From: Bacteroidota bacterium
GTDB taxonomy: Bacteria > Bacteroidota > Bacteroidia > Bacteroidales > UBA7960
DNA length: 34,499 nucleotides
Assembly: GCA_007694165.1 (NCBI GenBank)
Contig: RECE01000182.1
Location: 1-34,499, forward strand
Direction of reading: 5' to 3'
Made by a program: the position numbers and the translations under genes. This document shows positions 8,574 to 17,160 of the stretch, piece after piece; the first letter of the stretch is position 1, and each line of letters opens with the position of its first letter. Under the pieces are notes generated by a model. That model had not been told where the DNA came from, made no database searches, and was given only the letters and a program-made list of their open reading frames with translations.

Positions 8574-8598
8574 ATATTTGCAACAGTGTTGCAAATAT
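8574..8598. promoter_or_regulatory. Perfect 12-1-12 operator (Fur/Zur-like) upstream of the CobW GTPase
   Basis: ATATTTGCAACA, a central G, then its exact reverse complement. Length and one-base centre fit operators of dimeric Fur-family repressors. On the minus strand it overlaps a possible -33 (TGTTG) that stands 17 bases from TAATTTG (8563-8557), so binding would block transcription of the GTPase gene. The regulator is inferred; the repeat is seen directly. Confidence 0.8.
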
Positions 8599-8789
8599 AG
8601 CATTTTCTTTTTGTTTTCTTTTCTGCAAGTCGTAAAATAATCAGGTTGCTTTGCTGTTATTGCCGGCTGAATTTCAATTTTGGTCCAGAAAGTTTACACC
8701 TCCGTTCTATTGGCGGCTCATAACTTTCAGGGATTTAACAATGGGATTATCCCTATTATTTGGGATTGCCCACTAAAATGGGTAAAGGT

Positions 8790-8814
8790 ATTTTTGCATC
8801 AAAGTTGCAAATAT
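8790..8814. promoter_or_regulatory. Second copy of the operator, upstream of the second TonB receptor
   Basis: The right half AGTTGCAAATAT matches the perfect site at 8574-8598 in 11 of 12 positions, and the left half ATTTTTGCATCA in 10 of 12, with the same one-base centre. It ends 41 bp before the receptor ATG. It overlaps TTTG (8793-8796), which stands 17 bases before TAATCTG (8814-8820), a plausible weak promoter. A further lone half-like GCAACA follows at 8820-8825. Confidence 0.72.
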
Positions 8815-8855
8815 AATCTGCAACACTTTATTTTCTGATTCTGTTTTCAACGCCA

Positions 8856-11255
8856 ATGTCAAGCTGTAATCGCAATTTATTGTACTTGTTTTTAATAGTA
8901 ATCCCATGGTTATTATTCTTTCAGGCTCATGCTGAAGATAACAATTGCTTTTTTGAAGTAAAGGGAATTGTAGTAGATCAAAGCAATTTCCCCCTGCCTG
9001 GAGTAACCATCCGAATAAGTCAAAGTAACCATGGAGTAGTTACGGATGTTCAGGGAAGCTTTAAAATTAACAACCTTACCTGTGGATCCCATAAATTACA
9101 ATTCTCTTATGTGGGTTTCCAGGCATTGACTTTTGAGGTAGAACCTTTCCGGGATACGGAAATGTTAACTATTGTACTTGAACCGGCATCGTACCAACTT
9201 TCGGAAGTGGAGGTGGTGAGTAAGCGGGGAGAAGAAAGAAGGCGGGTGGAGAGCATTTCCATAAACCGTGTAGAGGTTGATTTTCTTGCCCAAAACCGGT
9301 CGGGAAGTTTGATGCAAACCCTGCGTGCCATTCCGGGAGTCAACTCCATGGATATTGGAACCGGGGTTTCCAAGCCCATGATTAGAGGGTTGGGATATTA
9401 CCGTGTGGTTTTTGCCCAGAATGGCATCAAGCAGTCGGGGCAACTCTGGAGCAGCCATACCGGATTGAGTGTAGATCAGCATAATGTTCATCATCTGGAA
9501 GTGATAAAGGGACCTGCATCCCTGCGCTTTGGTTCTGATGCCATAGGCGGTGTTATCAATACACTGCCGGCAGATATACCTCAGCAAGGTGTCCTCAAAG
9601 GAGAGGTCTCCTTCAGAGGTCAGGCCAATACTGGATGGCTTGGGGGATCAGCACACGCTGGGGGACGTACGGGCGATTTTTATTTTCTCACCACTTTGAC
9701 ACACAATAGTTTTGGGGATTTCCGGGTCCCCTATACCGATGTGTTTCTTTTGCCCAGACCTTCCTCAGCAGCAGAGGCCACCCACGAAGTGGAGCTGGGC
9801 GAAACCGTGCCTAATACCGCAGGCAGAGAAAATGCTTTTTCCCTTTTAACAGGTGTGGTGAAGCCCTGGGGAAACAGTTATCTTGATTTTACTTATCACC
9901 ATTCCCATACAGGATTCTTCGATTGGATTGGTCTGCAACACGAAGACAGGAGAGCCAGCCATATGGCAGATATCCGCGATATTAAGAATCCTGCTCAGAT
10001 TGTGGAAAATTTTAATGTTCATAGCTTTACCAATGTGTACATGGGAGAAAACAAGCTGGAACTTGCCCTGGGGTATCAGTATAATCTTTCTTCAGAGCAT
10101 TCCATCCTTTCGGACCGCACCGGCAATCGTGCTGAAGATATTCAGTATTTCAGAGACCTTGATAACCTCGAGCTCAAACTCGACCTGCACAATATCACTG
10201 CCAACGGTTTATACTCATTCAGACAACTGGAAAATCAAACCCTTGACTTTATTATCAATGCCGCTTTCGAAACCAATCATACAGATGGATACAGTCATAT
10301 CCTTCCAGGGTATGAAAAGTTGAGTGGGGGACTCGGGATAGTTTATCAGTATGTCCTTTCACCTAAATGGGTTATAAATAGTGGTGCCCGCGTAGATATG
10401 CACAATTTCCATATGGAAGAGACGCTCAATCCTGACCCGGCATTTGGTGATTCTGTTTTCAACCCCGATTTTCAAAAAACCTTTGTGGGCACCTCTTTCT
10501 CAGCAGGTGTCAATTATCTACCCTCAGAGCAAACCATTCTGAAGCTGCATGTGGGCAAAAGCTATCGAATCCCCTCTGCCTATGAGCTGGGTGCTTATGG
10601 TCTGCACCGTCACGAGGGACGATTTGAGCGCGGTGATATCCAGATTGAACCGGAGCAGGCATGGCAACTGGATGCCGGACTGGAAACCCGCTGGCACAAT
10701 TTACATTTAATGGTCAGTCCTTTTGTCAATTACTTTACAAGTTACCTCTACCTTAATCCCACTGCCATTTTAAGACCCGAAGGGCAGGTATACGAATACC
10801 GGCAGACCCAAGCCCTGCTATATGGCGGAGAAATAAGCCTGGATTATACTTTCAGGGAAAGACTAAACCTGCTGGCAGGCATGGAATATGTGTATGCCAT
10901 GAATCTGGACCTGAACAATTACCTCCCTTTTACCCCCCCAATGTCGGCCATTACCGGTGCTACCCTCCTCCTTGGAGAAAATACAAGATTTGCCGGCAAT
11001 TCCATAGGTGTTGAGGGAGTATGGGCTGCTGCACAAAATCACACCGTTCCCAACGAATTAAGAACACCGGGATATGGTTTGCTTAATCTCAGTTTTCAAT
11101 CCCATGTCAATATACTGGGTTCAGAGATGAGGGTGCGCGTAGAGGCACGAAACGTTCTCAATCAGCGCTATTTTAACCACATCAGTTTCTACCGGCGAAT
11201 GCGTATACCCGAACCGGGCAGAGATTTCCGCCTGTTTGTAACCATTCCTTTTTGA
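8856..11255 (+). CDS. TonB-dependent outer membrane receptor, probable metal uptake (cassette 2)
   Basis: 799 residues, paralogous to the receptor at 259-2661. The signal peptide covers about residues 1-26 (core LLYLFLIVIPWLLFFQAHA). A carboxypeptidase-regulatory-like domain follows at about 33-110 and the plug at about 120-235 (SGSLMQTLRAIPGV, RGLGYYR, VIKGPASLRFGSDAIGG). The barrel ends with PEPGRDFRLFVTIPF, and the last residue is the aromatic one normally needed for barrel insertion. In the plug it keeps GIKQSGQLWSS where cassette 1 has GIKHEGQQWGA, so the ligand contacts differ. The gene lies 41 bp after an operator that also occurs before the divergent CobW GTPase, implying control by metal level. 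Two DUF4625-type lipoproteins follow. Confidence 0.9.
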   Translation: MSSCNRNLLYLFLIVIPWLLFFQAHAEDNNCFFEVKGIVVDQSNFPLPGVTIRISQSNHGVVTDVQGSFKINNLTCGSHKLQFSYVGFQALTFEVEPFRDTEMLTIVLEPASYQLSEVEVVSKRGEERRRVESISINRVEVDFLAQNRSGSLMQTLRAIPGVNSMDIGTGVSKPMIRGLGYYRVVFAQNGIKQSGQLWSSHTGLSVDQHNVHHLEVIKGPASLRFGSDAIGGVINTLPADIPQQGVLKGEVSFRGQANTGWLGGSAHAGGRTGDFYFLTTLTHNSFGDFRVPYTDVFLLPRPSSAAEATHEVELGETVPNTAGRENAFSLLTGVVKPWGNSYLDFTYHHSHTGFFDWIGLQHEDRRASHMADIRDIKNPAQIVENFNVHSFTNVYMGENKLELALGYQYNLSSEHSILSDRTGNRAEDIQYFRDLDNLELKLDLHNITANGLYSFRQLENQTLDFIINAAFETNHTDGYSHILPGYEKLSGGLGIVYQYVLSPKWVINSGARVDMHNFHMEETLNPDPAFGDSVFNPDFQKTFVGTSFSAGVNYLPSEQTILKLHVGKSYRIPSAYELGAYGLHRHEGRFERGDIQIEPEQAWQLDAGLETRWHNLHLMVSPFVNYFTSYLYLNPTAILRPEGQVYEYRQTQALLYGGEISLDYTFRERLNLLAGMEYVYAMNLDLNNYLPFTPPMSAITGATLLLGENTRFAGNSIGVEGVWAAAQNHTVPNELRTPGYGLLNLSFQSHVNILGSEMRVRVEARNVLNQRYFNHISFYRRMRIPEPGRDFRLFVTIPF

Positions 11256-11306
11256 ATTTTATTTAATCATTAACCACTCCCATTTGGGAACAATAAAACC
11301 TTTATT

Positions 11307-11768
11307 ATGAAGAAAGCATCTAAATTATTCGGATTGTTAATGATGGCCATGGCCATAACGTTTGTATCCTGCGACAAGGATGATGACAAAGACACCACTA
11401 CACCACCTGAAATTACTGAATTTAAAGCGGGTTCGCATGATCACAGCACAAACCAAATCCCAAGAGGGGGTGAGATTATCGTTGATTTCAAAGTGAGATC
11501 TCTGAATGACGGCAGGCTGGAAGCCTACCATATTGAAATTCACGACCATCCCGAAAGTGGCAACTCTGAAGATGAATATCTGCTCATTGATGAGTTTTTT
11601 GACAATGATCCTACTTTTAAAGGAACGCGTAATGCCACCGTGCACAAGCATATAGCAGTACCTATGGAGGCACCCCTGGGGGAATACCATGTAGAGGTTT
11701 TTGTAATTGATGAGTTTGGTAACACCTCCGAAGTTGAAACGCATATTTACATCGTGGCAGAAGAATAA
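11307..11768 (+). CDS. DUF4625-type lipoprotein
   Basis: 153 residues with a lipoprotein signal (TFVSC, Cys22) followed by the acidic DKDDDKD linker. The mature domain matches the N-terminal half of the 2734-3582 protein in order: PEITEFKAGS, a short His patch (HDHS), IEIHDHPESG, a central NATVHKHIAVPM, GEYHVEVFVIDEFGN and a final EVETHIYIV strand. It lies 51 bp after the second receptor and is very likely co-transcribed. A role in binding the ligand at the surface and passing it to the receptor fits the context but is inference. Confidence 0.8.
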   Translation: MKKASKLFGLLMMAMAITFVSCDKDDDKDTTTPPEITEFKAGSHDHSTNQIPRGGEIIVDFKVRSLNDGRLEAYHIEIHDHPESGNSEDEYLLIDEFFDNDPTFKGTRNATVHKHIAVPMEAPLGEYHVEVFVIDEFGNTSEVETHIYIVAEE

Positions 11769-11815
11769 ACCTGACTAAAATTATTCACATTAAGTCAATA
11801 TTTAAAACTCCAAAT

Positions 11816-12307
11816 ATGAGACTACTTAAGTTTTCAATTCCCGGCATTCTGCTTTTGGCCTTTTTTGCCGCTTGTGTCAAAGAGGATGATAAGGAAATTC
11901 TACCCCCTGAAATCGAGATAATTTCGCCCTGGCATTGTGATACCATCTATTTTGATGAGCCGGTAACTTATCGTTTTAAAATAACTGATAAGAGTAAGGT
12001 GGGACTGGGCAACTTCAGCATGGATATCCATAACAATTTCAATCATCACAGTCACGGTAGTCATGCCTCTTGTGCCATGGACCCGCAGAAAAACCCTGTT
12101 CATCCCTGGGAAGAGGTATGGATTGTGAATCTTCCCGACGATGAATTTGAATACCTGCTCGAAATGGAGATTAACATGCCTCTGATGAAAGATGATACCC
12201 ACGAGCATGATCAGGGCGATTATCATTTCCATATTTACATCACCAATGCAGAAGGGTATCAAACTTTTACTTCGCTGGATGTTAAATTGCTGAAACGTGA
12301 AGAATAA
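11816..12307 (+). CDS. DUF4625-type His-rich lipoprotein
   Basis: 163 residues with a lipoprotein signal (FFAAC, Cys20). The mature part shows CDTIYFDE, MDIHNNFNHHSHGSH, SCAMDPQKNP, then a DDTHEHDQGDYHFHIYI stretch. It is the counterpart of the 3719-4216 protein; both keep a CDT(I/V)Y cysteine, an HHSH cluster and CxMDP. It also has HEHD just before the GDYHFH strand, raising the number of potential metal ligands. The gene starts 47 bp after the preceding lipoprotein gene and ends cassette 2 before a terminator shared with nrfA. Confidence 0.8.
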   Translation: MRLLKFSIPGILLLAFFAACVKEDDKEILPPEIEIISPWHCDTIYFDEPVTYRFKITDKSKVGLGNFSMDIHNNFNHHSHGSHASCAMDPQKNPVHPWEEVWIVNLPDDEFEYLLEMEINMPLMKDDTHEHDQGDYHFHIYITNAEGYQTFTSLDVKLLKREE

Positions 12308-12407
12308 TTCTAATGATTTGTAAGTGAACCCCTGATTAAAGTACAGTTCTGTTTTAAAATTTTATCGGTCAGGGTCAAAGTAAAACTGCTCCTGGCCCAA
12401 AGTGAAC

Positions 12408-12447
12408 AAAAAAAGAAAGAGGCCGTCAAACGACCTCTTTCTTTTTT
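12408..12447. terminator. Bidirectional terminator between cassette 2 and nrfA
   Basis: GAAAGAGG (12415-12422) pairs with CCTCTTTC (12434-12441). The stem is flanked by a run of A on the left and a run of T on the right, so it can stop both the rightward lipoprotein transcript and the leftward nrfHA transcript. Confidence 0.88.
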
Positions 12448-12468
12448 ATTATAAAAATGTGGTTCTGC

Positions 12469-13911
12469 TTACCTTGCCGAAAGCCATCCCGGCAATACAT
12501 TTTCTTTAAAGTCTTTTTTCATTTGGCGTTGTTGGTCCATATCCAGCCCTATCGCTTGTTGGGCCTTCGCCTTGGTGCTTATGTCAGGTGTTTCGATGGG
12601 ATAGTCTTCACCGCGTCTGGCAAAAATAGTAGCGAGGAATATCCTTGCTTCCTGGCTTTTCTGGATAGATGTTCCCAGTACCCTGAGGGCTTCATTGGGT
12701 GAGTGAATCCCATAACCATTGGCCGCGGCTACCCAGTCCCAGCGCCATTGTGCGTGACGAATCAACTGAAGTACGTCCTTCATTTCCTCCTCAGTGGCGC
12801 CAATTTCCCAGGCTCTGCCAGCTTCGAAGTGCAGTTGTGCAAGATTCTTCTCTACAATGCGCCGAAGTTCCGAAATTTTATCTTGTCTTTCATACACATT
12901 GGCCAGCAGGGTTGCTTCACTTTGGCGGTGACAAACCTGGCAGGTTGCTTCAATATTCTGCAGGGGGCTGGTAATGTGGTGGTCGGTAAACTTCATTCCG
13001 CCTTCGCGTTTGTAAGGCATATGGCAATCCGCACAGGAAACGCCTCTTTGTGCATGAATGCCGGTTTTGTAAAGTTCATAGTCGGGATGCTGGGCCTTAA
13101 GCATGGGAGCCCTGCTGATGCTATGCACCCAGTCGGTATGGCCAACACTGTCTTTGTATGCTTCCATATTATCAGCGGAGTATCCTTTGTCCCAGGGGAA
13201 AATCAAATAGTTGTTTTCTCCGAAATAATATTCCACGTGGCACTGAGCACATACCAGCGAGCGCATTTCCTGATGTGTTGCTTTCTCGATATCTATCCCC
13301 TGGCGGGCGAAGGCTTCCGCCAATGCCGGACGGGTAATGCGCAGGTTCATGGTGTTGGGATCATGGCAATCCTGGCAGCCAATATGGTTTTGAATTTCAT
13401 GACCCAGGCTCATCAAAGTGCCGGCATAATATTCTGCTACGCCCATTTCATTCATCAGGCGGGGAACATCCGTGCTTTTGCAGGTCCAGCAGGTGGCAGG
13501 CATGGGGCCGGTGGTGCGAAGTGAGTTGCGCACATCATCCACAGCATAATAATGTCCACGCCCCTGATTATAATCCCGGGAGAATGGATATCCTGCCCAC
13601 ATTACCACGAGCTCGGGGTATTGTTCCAGGTAGTCAATCATTGCAGAACCTGCGTATTTGCTTTGAAATGATGTGTCAGCCGTACGCATGTAGCTCTGGT
13701 ACTGGCGGGGGAAGTTTTCTCCCCAAACAGCATTGTCGGGCTCCCATTCCGCAATAGGGCTTACCATCTGAAAATACAATTGCGCTTCGCTTCTGCGCTC
13801 TACAATGGAAGAGGCCAGCAAACCAATAATAAATACGATGATTACAGTGGCAAAAAACAGTACCCAGCTTAGCCAGGGTTTCTCTTCGGTAAGTTCTCTG
13901 ATAGTTTTCAT
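12469..13911 (-). CDS. nrfA: Cytochrome c nitrite reductase, catalytic pentaheme subunit
   Basis: 480 residues. NrfA reduces nitrite to ammonium with six electrons on the periplasmic side. The diagnostic heme-1 motif CWTCK (141-145), with lysine as the active-site ligand, is present, followed by CxxCH motifs at 179-183, 221-225, 293-297 and 324-328. Catalytic and calcium-site residues can be placed: GRGH with Arg118, CHVEY with Glu227 and Tyr228, and KAQH with Lys272, Gln274 and His275. The N terminus holds one hydrophobic segment (about 16-35) that acts as a signal or anchor. Length is normal for the family. The start lies 66 bp after nrfH, its membrane electron donor, in one operon. The gene points to respiratory ammonification or nitrite detoxification. 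Confidence 0.97.
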   Translation of the reverse strand: MKTIRELTEEKPWLSWVLFFATVIIVFIIGLLASSIVERRSEAQLYFQMVSPIAEWEPDNAVWGENFPRQYQSYMRTADTSFQSKYAGSAMIDYLEQYPELVVMWAGYPFSRDYNQGRGHYYAVDDVRNSLRTTGPMPATCWTCKSTDVPRLMNEMGVAEYYAGTLMSLGHEIQNHIGCQDCHDPNTMNLRITRPALAEAFARQGIDIEKATHQEMRSLVCAQCHVEYYFGENNYLIFPWDKGYSADNMEAYKDSVGHTDWVHSISRAPMLKAQHPDYELYKTGIHAQRGVSCADCHMPYKREGGMKFTDHHITSPLQNIEATCQVCHRQSEATLLANVYERQDKISELRRIVEKNLAQLHFEAGRAWEIGATEEEMKDVLQLIRHAQWRWDWVAAANGYGIHSPNEALRVLGTSIQKSQEARIFLATIFARRGEDYPIETPDISTKAKAQQAIGLDMDQQRQMKKDFKENVLPGWLSAR

Positions 13912-13977
13912 ACGTTGACAAATTTGGTGTAGTGCTTATTGTATTGATTGTTTGTTTTGATTTTGCAGGTTTGTTTT

Positions 13978-14583
13978 TCAGGGCTCTTTACCCGGGCTGT
14001 CAAGAAAGCGGTTGAGCCAGTCAGGCATTGCAGAAGGGAGCCTTTCCACCAGTGAATGGGGTGCAGCTGAAAGACTCTTTACAGTGCCATGTGGTGTTTC
14101 GCGATGGCAATCCCAGCATAATTTGCCTTCATTCCTGGCTGCCATTTTGCCGCTCATCTCAACCAGGGAAGTCATGTCAACCAGGTCAAGATGACAACGG
14201 ATGCAATTGTCTTGTACAACATTAATTCCCGCTTGTTTAATTTGTATGGTCTGAGGCTCCCATCGCATGGTAAAAAAAGTTGCATGCCGAAGACCATCTG
14301 ACGCTTTAAAATAATATTGCCGGATAAAGTTTTCTTGAGGAACATGGCAATCTGAGCAGGAGGCTACCTGGCCATGACTCCCTTTGGTCCAAGATGCATA
14401 CTGTGGATACATAACATGGCAGTTGATACAAGCCGTCGGATCATCTGAAAGATAAGAGGTTGCCCTGGAAATATGCAGTACCAGGAAGAACAATCCGGTT
14501 AAAATTCCCATAAGTACGATTACCGACACTTTCCAGCCTTGTGGAGGTTTAATGAAGTGAAAAAATCTCTTGACTATCTTCAT
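13978..14583 (-). CDS. nrfH: Cytochrome c nitrite reductase small subunit, tetraheme quinol dehydrogenase
   Basis: 201 residues of the NapC/NirT family. A single N-terminal membrane helix (about 18-38) anchors it. Four heme motifs follow: CINCH (52-56), CSDCH (76-80), CIRCH (127-131) and CWDCH (156-160). The first reads CHVM, giving the CHxM pattern in which Met58 is expected to be the unusual heme-1 ligand, as known for NrfH. It oxidises menaquinol and passes electrons to NrfA, encoded next on the same strand. The promoter lies 55-86 bp before its start. The assignment is firm. Confidence 0.96.
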   Translation of the reverse strand: MKIVKRFFHFIKPPQGWKVSVIVLMGILTGLFFLVLHISRATSYLSDDPTACINCHVMYPQYASWTKGSHGQVASCSDCHVPQENFIRQYYFKASDGLRHATFFTMRWEPQTIQIKQAGINVVQDNCIRCHLDLVDMTSLVEMSGKMAARNEGKLCWDCHRETPHGTVKSLSAAPHSLVERLPSAMPDWLNRFLDSPGKEP

Positions 14584-14637
14584 AACGCTGATTTTAAGGG
14601 GTTACCGATAAAAATCTTAATTAAGAATAACGGTACT

Positions 14638-14669
14638 CAAATGTATATTAAATTCTGTTAACAGCCAAA
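14638..14669 (-). promoter_or_regulatory. Promoter of nrfHA
   Basis: On the minus strand TTTG (14669-14666) stands 20 bases from TACATTTG (14645-14638), matching the Bacteroidota consensus TTTG-N19-TAnnTTTG closely. The palindrome CTGTTAACAG (14655-14664) fills the spacer and TCTTAATTAAGA (14615-14626) follows downstream; either could bind a regulator of nitrite respiration. Confidence 0.7.
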
Positions 14670-14776
14670 AGGAATCATACTATCAAGCTAATTTATAATA
14701 AGTCTAAATAAAGATTCAGCAGATGGCATACAAAGAAAGTATTTAATAAATTATTGGCCGTTAAATGTGGCAAAAC

Positions 14777-14808
14777 TTTAGATTAATCAATATTATTTTT
14801 TAAATTTG
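14777..14808 (+). promoter_or_regulatory. Promoter of the TPR histidine kinase gene
   Basis: TAAATTTG (14801-14808) is an exact TAnnTTTG -7 element. TTTA (14777-14780) stands 20 bases before it as a near-match to the -33. The start codon follows 43 bp later. Confidence 0.6.
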
Positions 14809-14851
14809 TTCTTTATTCATAATACTTAAATAAACTATTTTCCTTCCATCT

Positions 14852-17059
14852 ATGATCTCCTCGATACTGTCACGAAATAATCTGTACCGTTTGATATTTT
14901 CTTTTGTGCTTTTTTTTGCAGGATTTGTTTCGCAATCCTCTTCCGGAAGGATAGATAGTTTGATGGAAATAGTTAAATCCGTTCAATCTCCAGATTCACT
15001 GCTTTTTGAAGCTCATTTCAGATTGGCATGGGAATTAAAATCCACCAGGCCCACTCAGGCTCTTGAAAGTGGGCGGGAAGCCTTAAGACTGGCTGAGAAA
15101 ATGGGAAATGAAAGAAGAATTGCTGATGCGCTTTCGCATATTGGTGTTATACAATGGCAGATGGGCAATTTTTCTATGGCTCTGGATTATCACCTTGAGG
15201 CATTAAGTATTTATGAAAGAATTGGAAATGATATTGGTATTGCACGATCCAATACCAATATAGGGATAATATTCTCTGATCAGAGCCATTATGAAAAAGC
15301 CCTGGAATACTTTTTTCGCTCATTAGGGTTATATGAACAAGAAAACCATAGTACGGGAATGGCAGCGGTACTCAATAATATTGGAATGGTTTACGAGCAT
15401 CAGAGAGATTACGACCTGGCTGAACAATATCATTTGCGTTCACTTGAGTTGAAAAAAACAGAAAATGATGAAAAAGGGATGGCCTTTTCATTTAATAACC
15501 TGGGCTTGGTACAACAGGGCAAAAACAACTATGAAAAGGCCATGGAGTATTTCTACAAGTCTCTGGAAATAAGGATACAACTCAATGATCGAAGAGAAAT
15601 TGCCAATACTTCCAGCAACCTGGGTTATTTATTTTTTCTGCTCGAAGATTCGGAAAACAGTGGAAAGTACCTTAACCAGGCCTTATCCTATTATATTGAT
15701 GTAGACGACAAGAGTGGAATAGCCAAAACATACAACTATTTAGGCAGGCTCTACCTGCAGGAAGGACAGCTCACCCTTGCCAGGCAATCATTCAATGAAA
15801 GTCTTGAGATTGCAAAAGAAATCGGACTCAATAGAATGGTTAGCGAGAATTATGCAAACCTGGCCAAACTGATGGCCCAATTAAGCGATTACAGGCGGGC
15901 TTTTGAATATCAGCAAAATTTCATTAACAGTAGAGATAGTATATACAATGAAGAGAGCAGACGAAAAATTATTGAACTGCAACTGATGTATGATCACGAG
16001 AAAAAAGAAAGTGAAATTCAACTCAGCAGGAAAAATGAACAAATTAGCTTGCTCAGTACCCAGAGAGACAGATTGCTCAGAAACTTTCTCATAGCGGGAG
16101 TTGTGCTTATTCTGATATCATTGTTTTTGCTTTATAACAGGTTTTTAATAGCCAAGAATGCCAATGTGCTGCTGGAAAATCAGAAAGATGAAATTTCCAA
16201 AACCAATCAAAAACTTTTGAGCCTCAACCAAAGTCTGATGGAGCAGAAGATGAAGTTTGAAGAATTAAATCATCAGCTAAATATTTCCAACATAAAACTG
16301 ACTGAGTCAGAGAGAAATCTTATAGAAATCAATGCCACAAAAGATAAATTCTTTTCCATAATATCCCATGACCTCCGTAACCCCTTTGCTGCAATTGTCA
16401 GTTTTTCCAGGATACTTAAGCGAGACATTTCCAATCTTACTGCAGAGGAACTGAAAGAACTTGCTCTTGAACTGGACAAATCTGTTCTGAAGATCAACAA
16501 CCTTCTGGAAAATCTATTGCAATGGTCCAGAACTCAAACAGGGAAAATAAGATTTAAACCTGAGTATATTGCTATTCATGAGATTGTGAAAGACAATATC
16601 AATCTGTTTAAAAACAATGCAAAAGAAAAGAAAATAAAACTGGTGGATGCCGTAGACGACAATATTCCTGTTTGGGCAGATAAAAACATGACCGATACAG
16701 TAATAAGAAACCTCTTGTCCAATGCATTGAAATATACTGACTCCGGTGGAGAGATTGTTTTGGAAAGTAAAATTCAGGATCATAAAGTTTTTATCTCTGT
16801 TAAAGACAATGGCGTGGGAATGACAGAGGAAAGCAAAGCCAAAATATTCAGGGTCGATACCCTGCACTCCACCTATGGCACTATGGATGAAAAGGGTAGT
16901 GGCCTGGGGTTGTTACTTTGCAAGGAGTTTATTGAAAAACAGGGAGGTGAAATTACCTTTGAGAGTGAATTAGGCAAGGGTTCGGTGTTTACATTTTCTC
17001 TTCCCCTTGAAAACTTTGAAGAGAATAAGGTGCACAATCACAGAAATGACAAGGCTTAA
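14852..17059 (+). CDS. TPR-containing membrane sensor histidine kinase
   Basis: 735 residues. A signal or anchor helix near residues 10-30 is followed by a long array of about eight tetratricopeptide repeats (about 40-360), typical units being ALDYHLEALSIYERIGN and AMEYFYKSLEIRIQLND. A transmembrane helix lies at about 408-431, then a coiled coil (about 435-500). The HisKA domain has its phosphorylation site in SHDLRNPF (His near 505), followed by a HATPase_c domain with NLLSNALKYT, DNGVGM and GSGLGLLLCKEF boxes. The TPR array is probably periplasmic and senses a protein or peptide ligand. No response regulator is encoded nearby. It is divergent from nrfHA, so a link to nitrite respiration is possible but unproven. 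Confidence 0.93.
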   Translation: MISSILSRNNLYRLIFSFVLFFAGFVSQSSSGRIDSLMEIVKSVQSPDSLLFEAHFRLAWELKSTRPTQALESGREALRLAEKMGNERRIADALSHIGVIQWQMGNFSMALDYHLEALSIYERIGNDIGIARSNTNIGIIFSDQSHYEKALEYFFRSLGLYEQENHSTGMAAVLNNIGMVYEHQRDYDLAEQYHLRSLELKKTENDEKGMAFSFNNLGLVQQGKNNYEKAMEYFYKSLEIRIQLNDRREIANTSSNLGYLFFLLEDSENSGKYLNQALSYYIDVDDKSGIAKTYNYLGRLYLQEGQLTLARQSFNESLEIAKEIGLNRMVSENYANLAKLMAQLSDYRRAFEYQQNFINSRDSIYNEESRRKIIELQLMYDHEKKESEIQLSRKNEQISLLSTQRDRLLRNFLIAGVVLILISLFLLYNRFLIAKNANVLLENQKDEISKTNQKLLSLNQSLMEQKMKFEELNHQLNISNIKLTESERNLIEINATKDKFFSIISHDLRNPFAAIVSFSRILKRDISNLTAEELKELALELDKSVLKINNLLENLLQWSRTQTGKIRFKPEYIAIHEIVKDNINLFKNNAKEKKIKLVDAVDDNIPVWADKNMTDTVIRNLLSNALKYTDSGGEIVLESKIQDHKVFISVKDNGVGMTEESKAKIFRVDTLHSTYGTMDEKGSGLGLLLCKEFIEKQGGEITFESELGKGSVFTFSLPLENFEENKVHNHRNDKA

Positions 17060-17135
17060 AGAATGTGGGACTTCTGAATACGTGATGAAGCAAGATTTTT
17101 TTTCTTATTGGTATTACCATAAAAAATAATTGTTG

Positions 17136-17143
17136 TATATTTG
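17136..17143 (+). promoter_or_regulatory. Promoter -7 element of the tRNA-Leu gene
   Basis: TATATTTG is an exact TAnnTTTG match whose last base is 17 bp before the tRNA 5' end, a fitting distance for a stable-RNA start. The -33 is not clear; the closest TTG is at 17108-17110. Confidence 0.6.
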
Positions 17144-17160
17144 CACTCCCAAATAACGAC

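Larger units (their letters stand above)
8516..8855. promoter_or_regulatory. Divergent control region between CobW GTPase and second TonB receptor
   Basis: 340 bp without a gene, carrying the two related operators whose centres lie 216 bp apart. The middle part holds the short palindrome GGGAT-T-ATCCC (8743-8753) and a nearby GGGATTGCCC. One operator sits near each divergent start codon, so one regulator could control both directions, possibly with looping. Confidence 0.65.

Noticed and set aside
12703-13524. Long open frame (273 codons) on the plus strand inside nrfA
   Set aside because: It is antisense to a confidently assigned pentaheme reductase, has no recognisable domain, and its open state follows from the codon pattern of nrfA.
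14778-14792. TTTAGATTAATCAATAT considered as an FNR/CRP-type site
   Set aside because: It has only one TTGAT/ATCAA-like half and the spacing does not fit the TTGAT-N4-ATCAA pattern.
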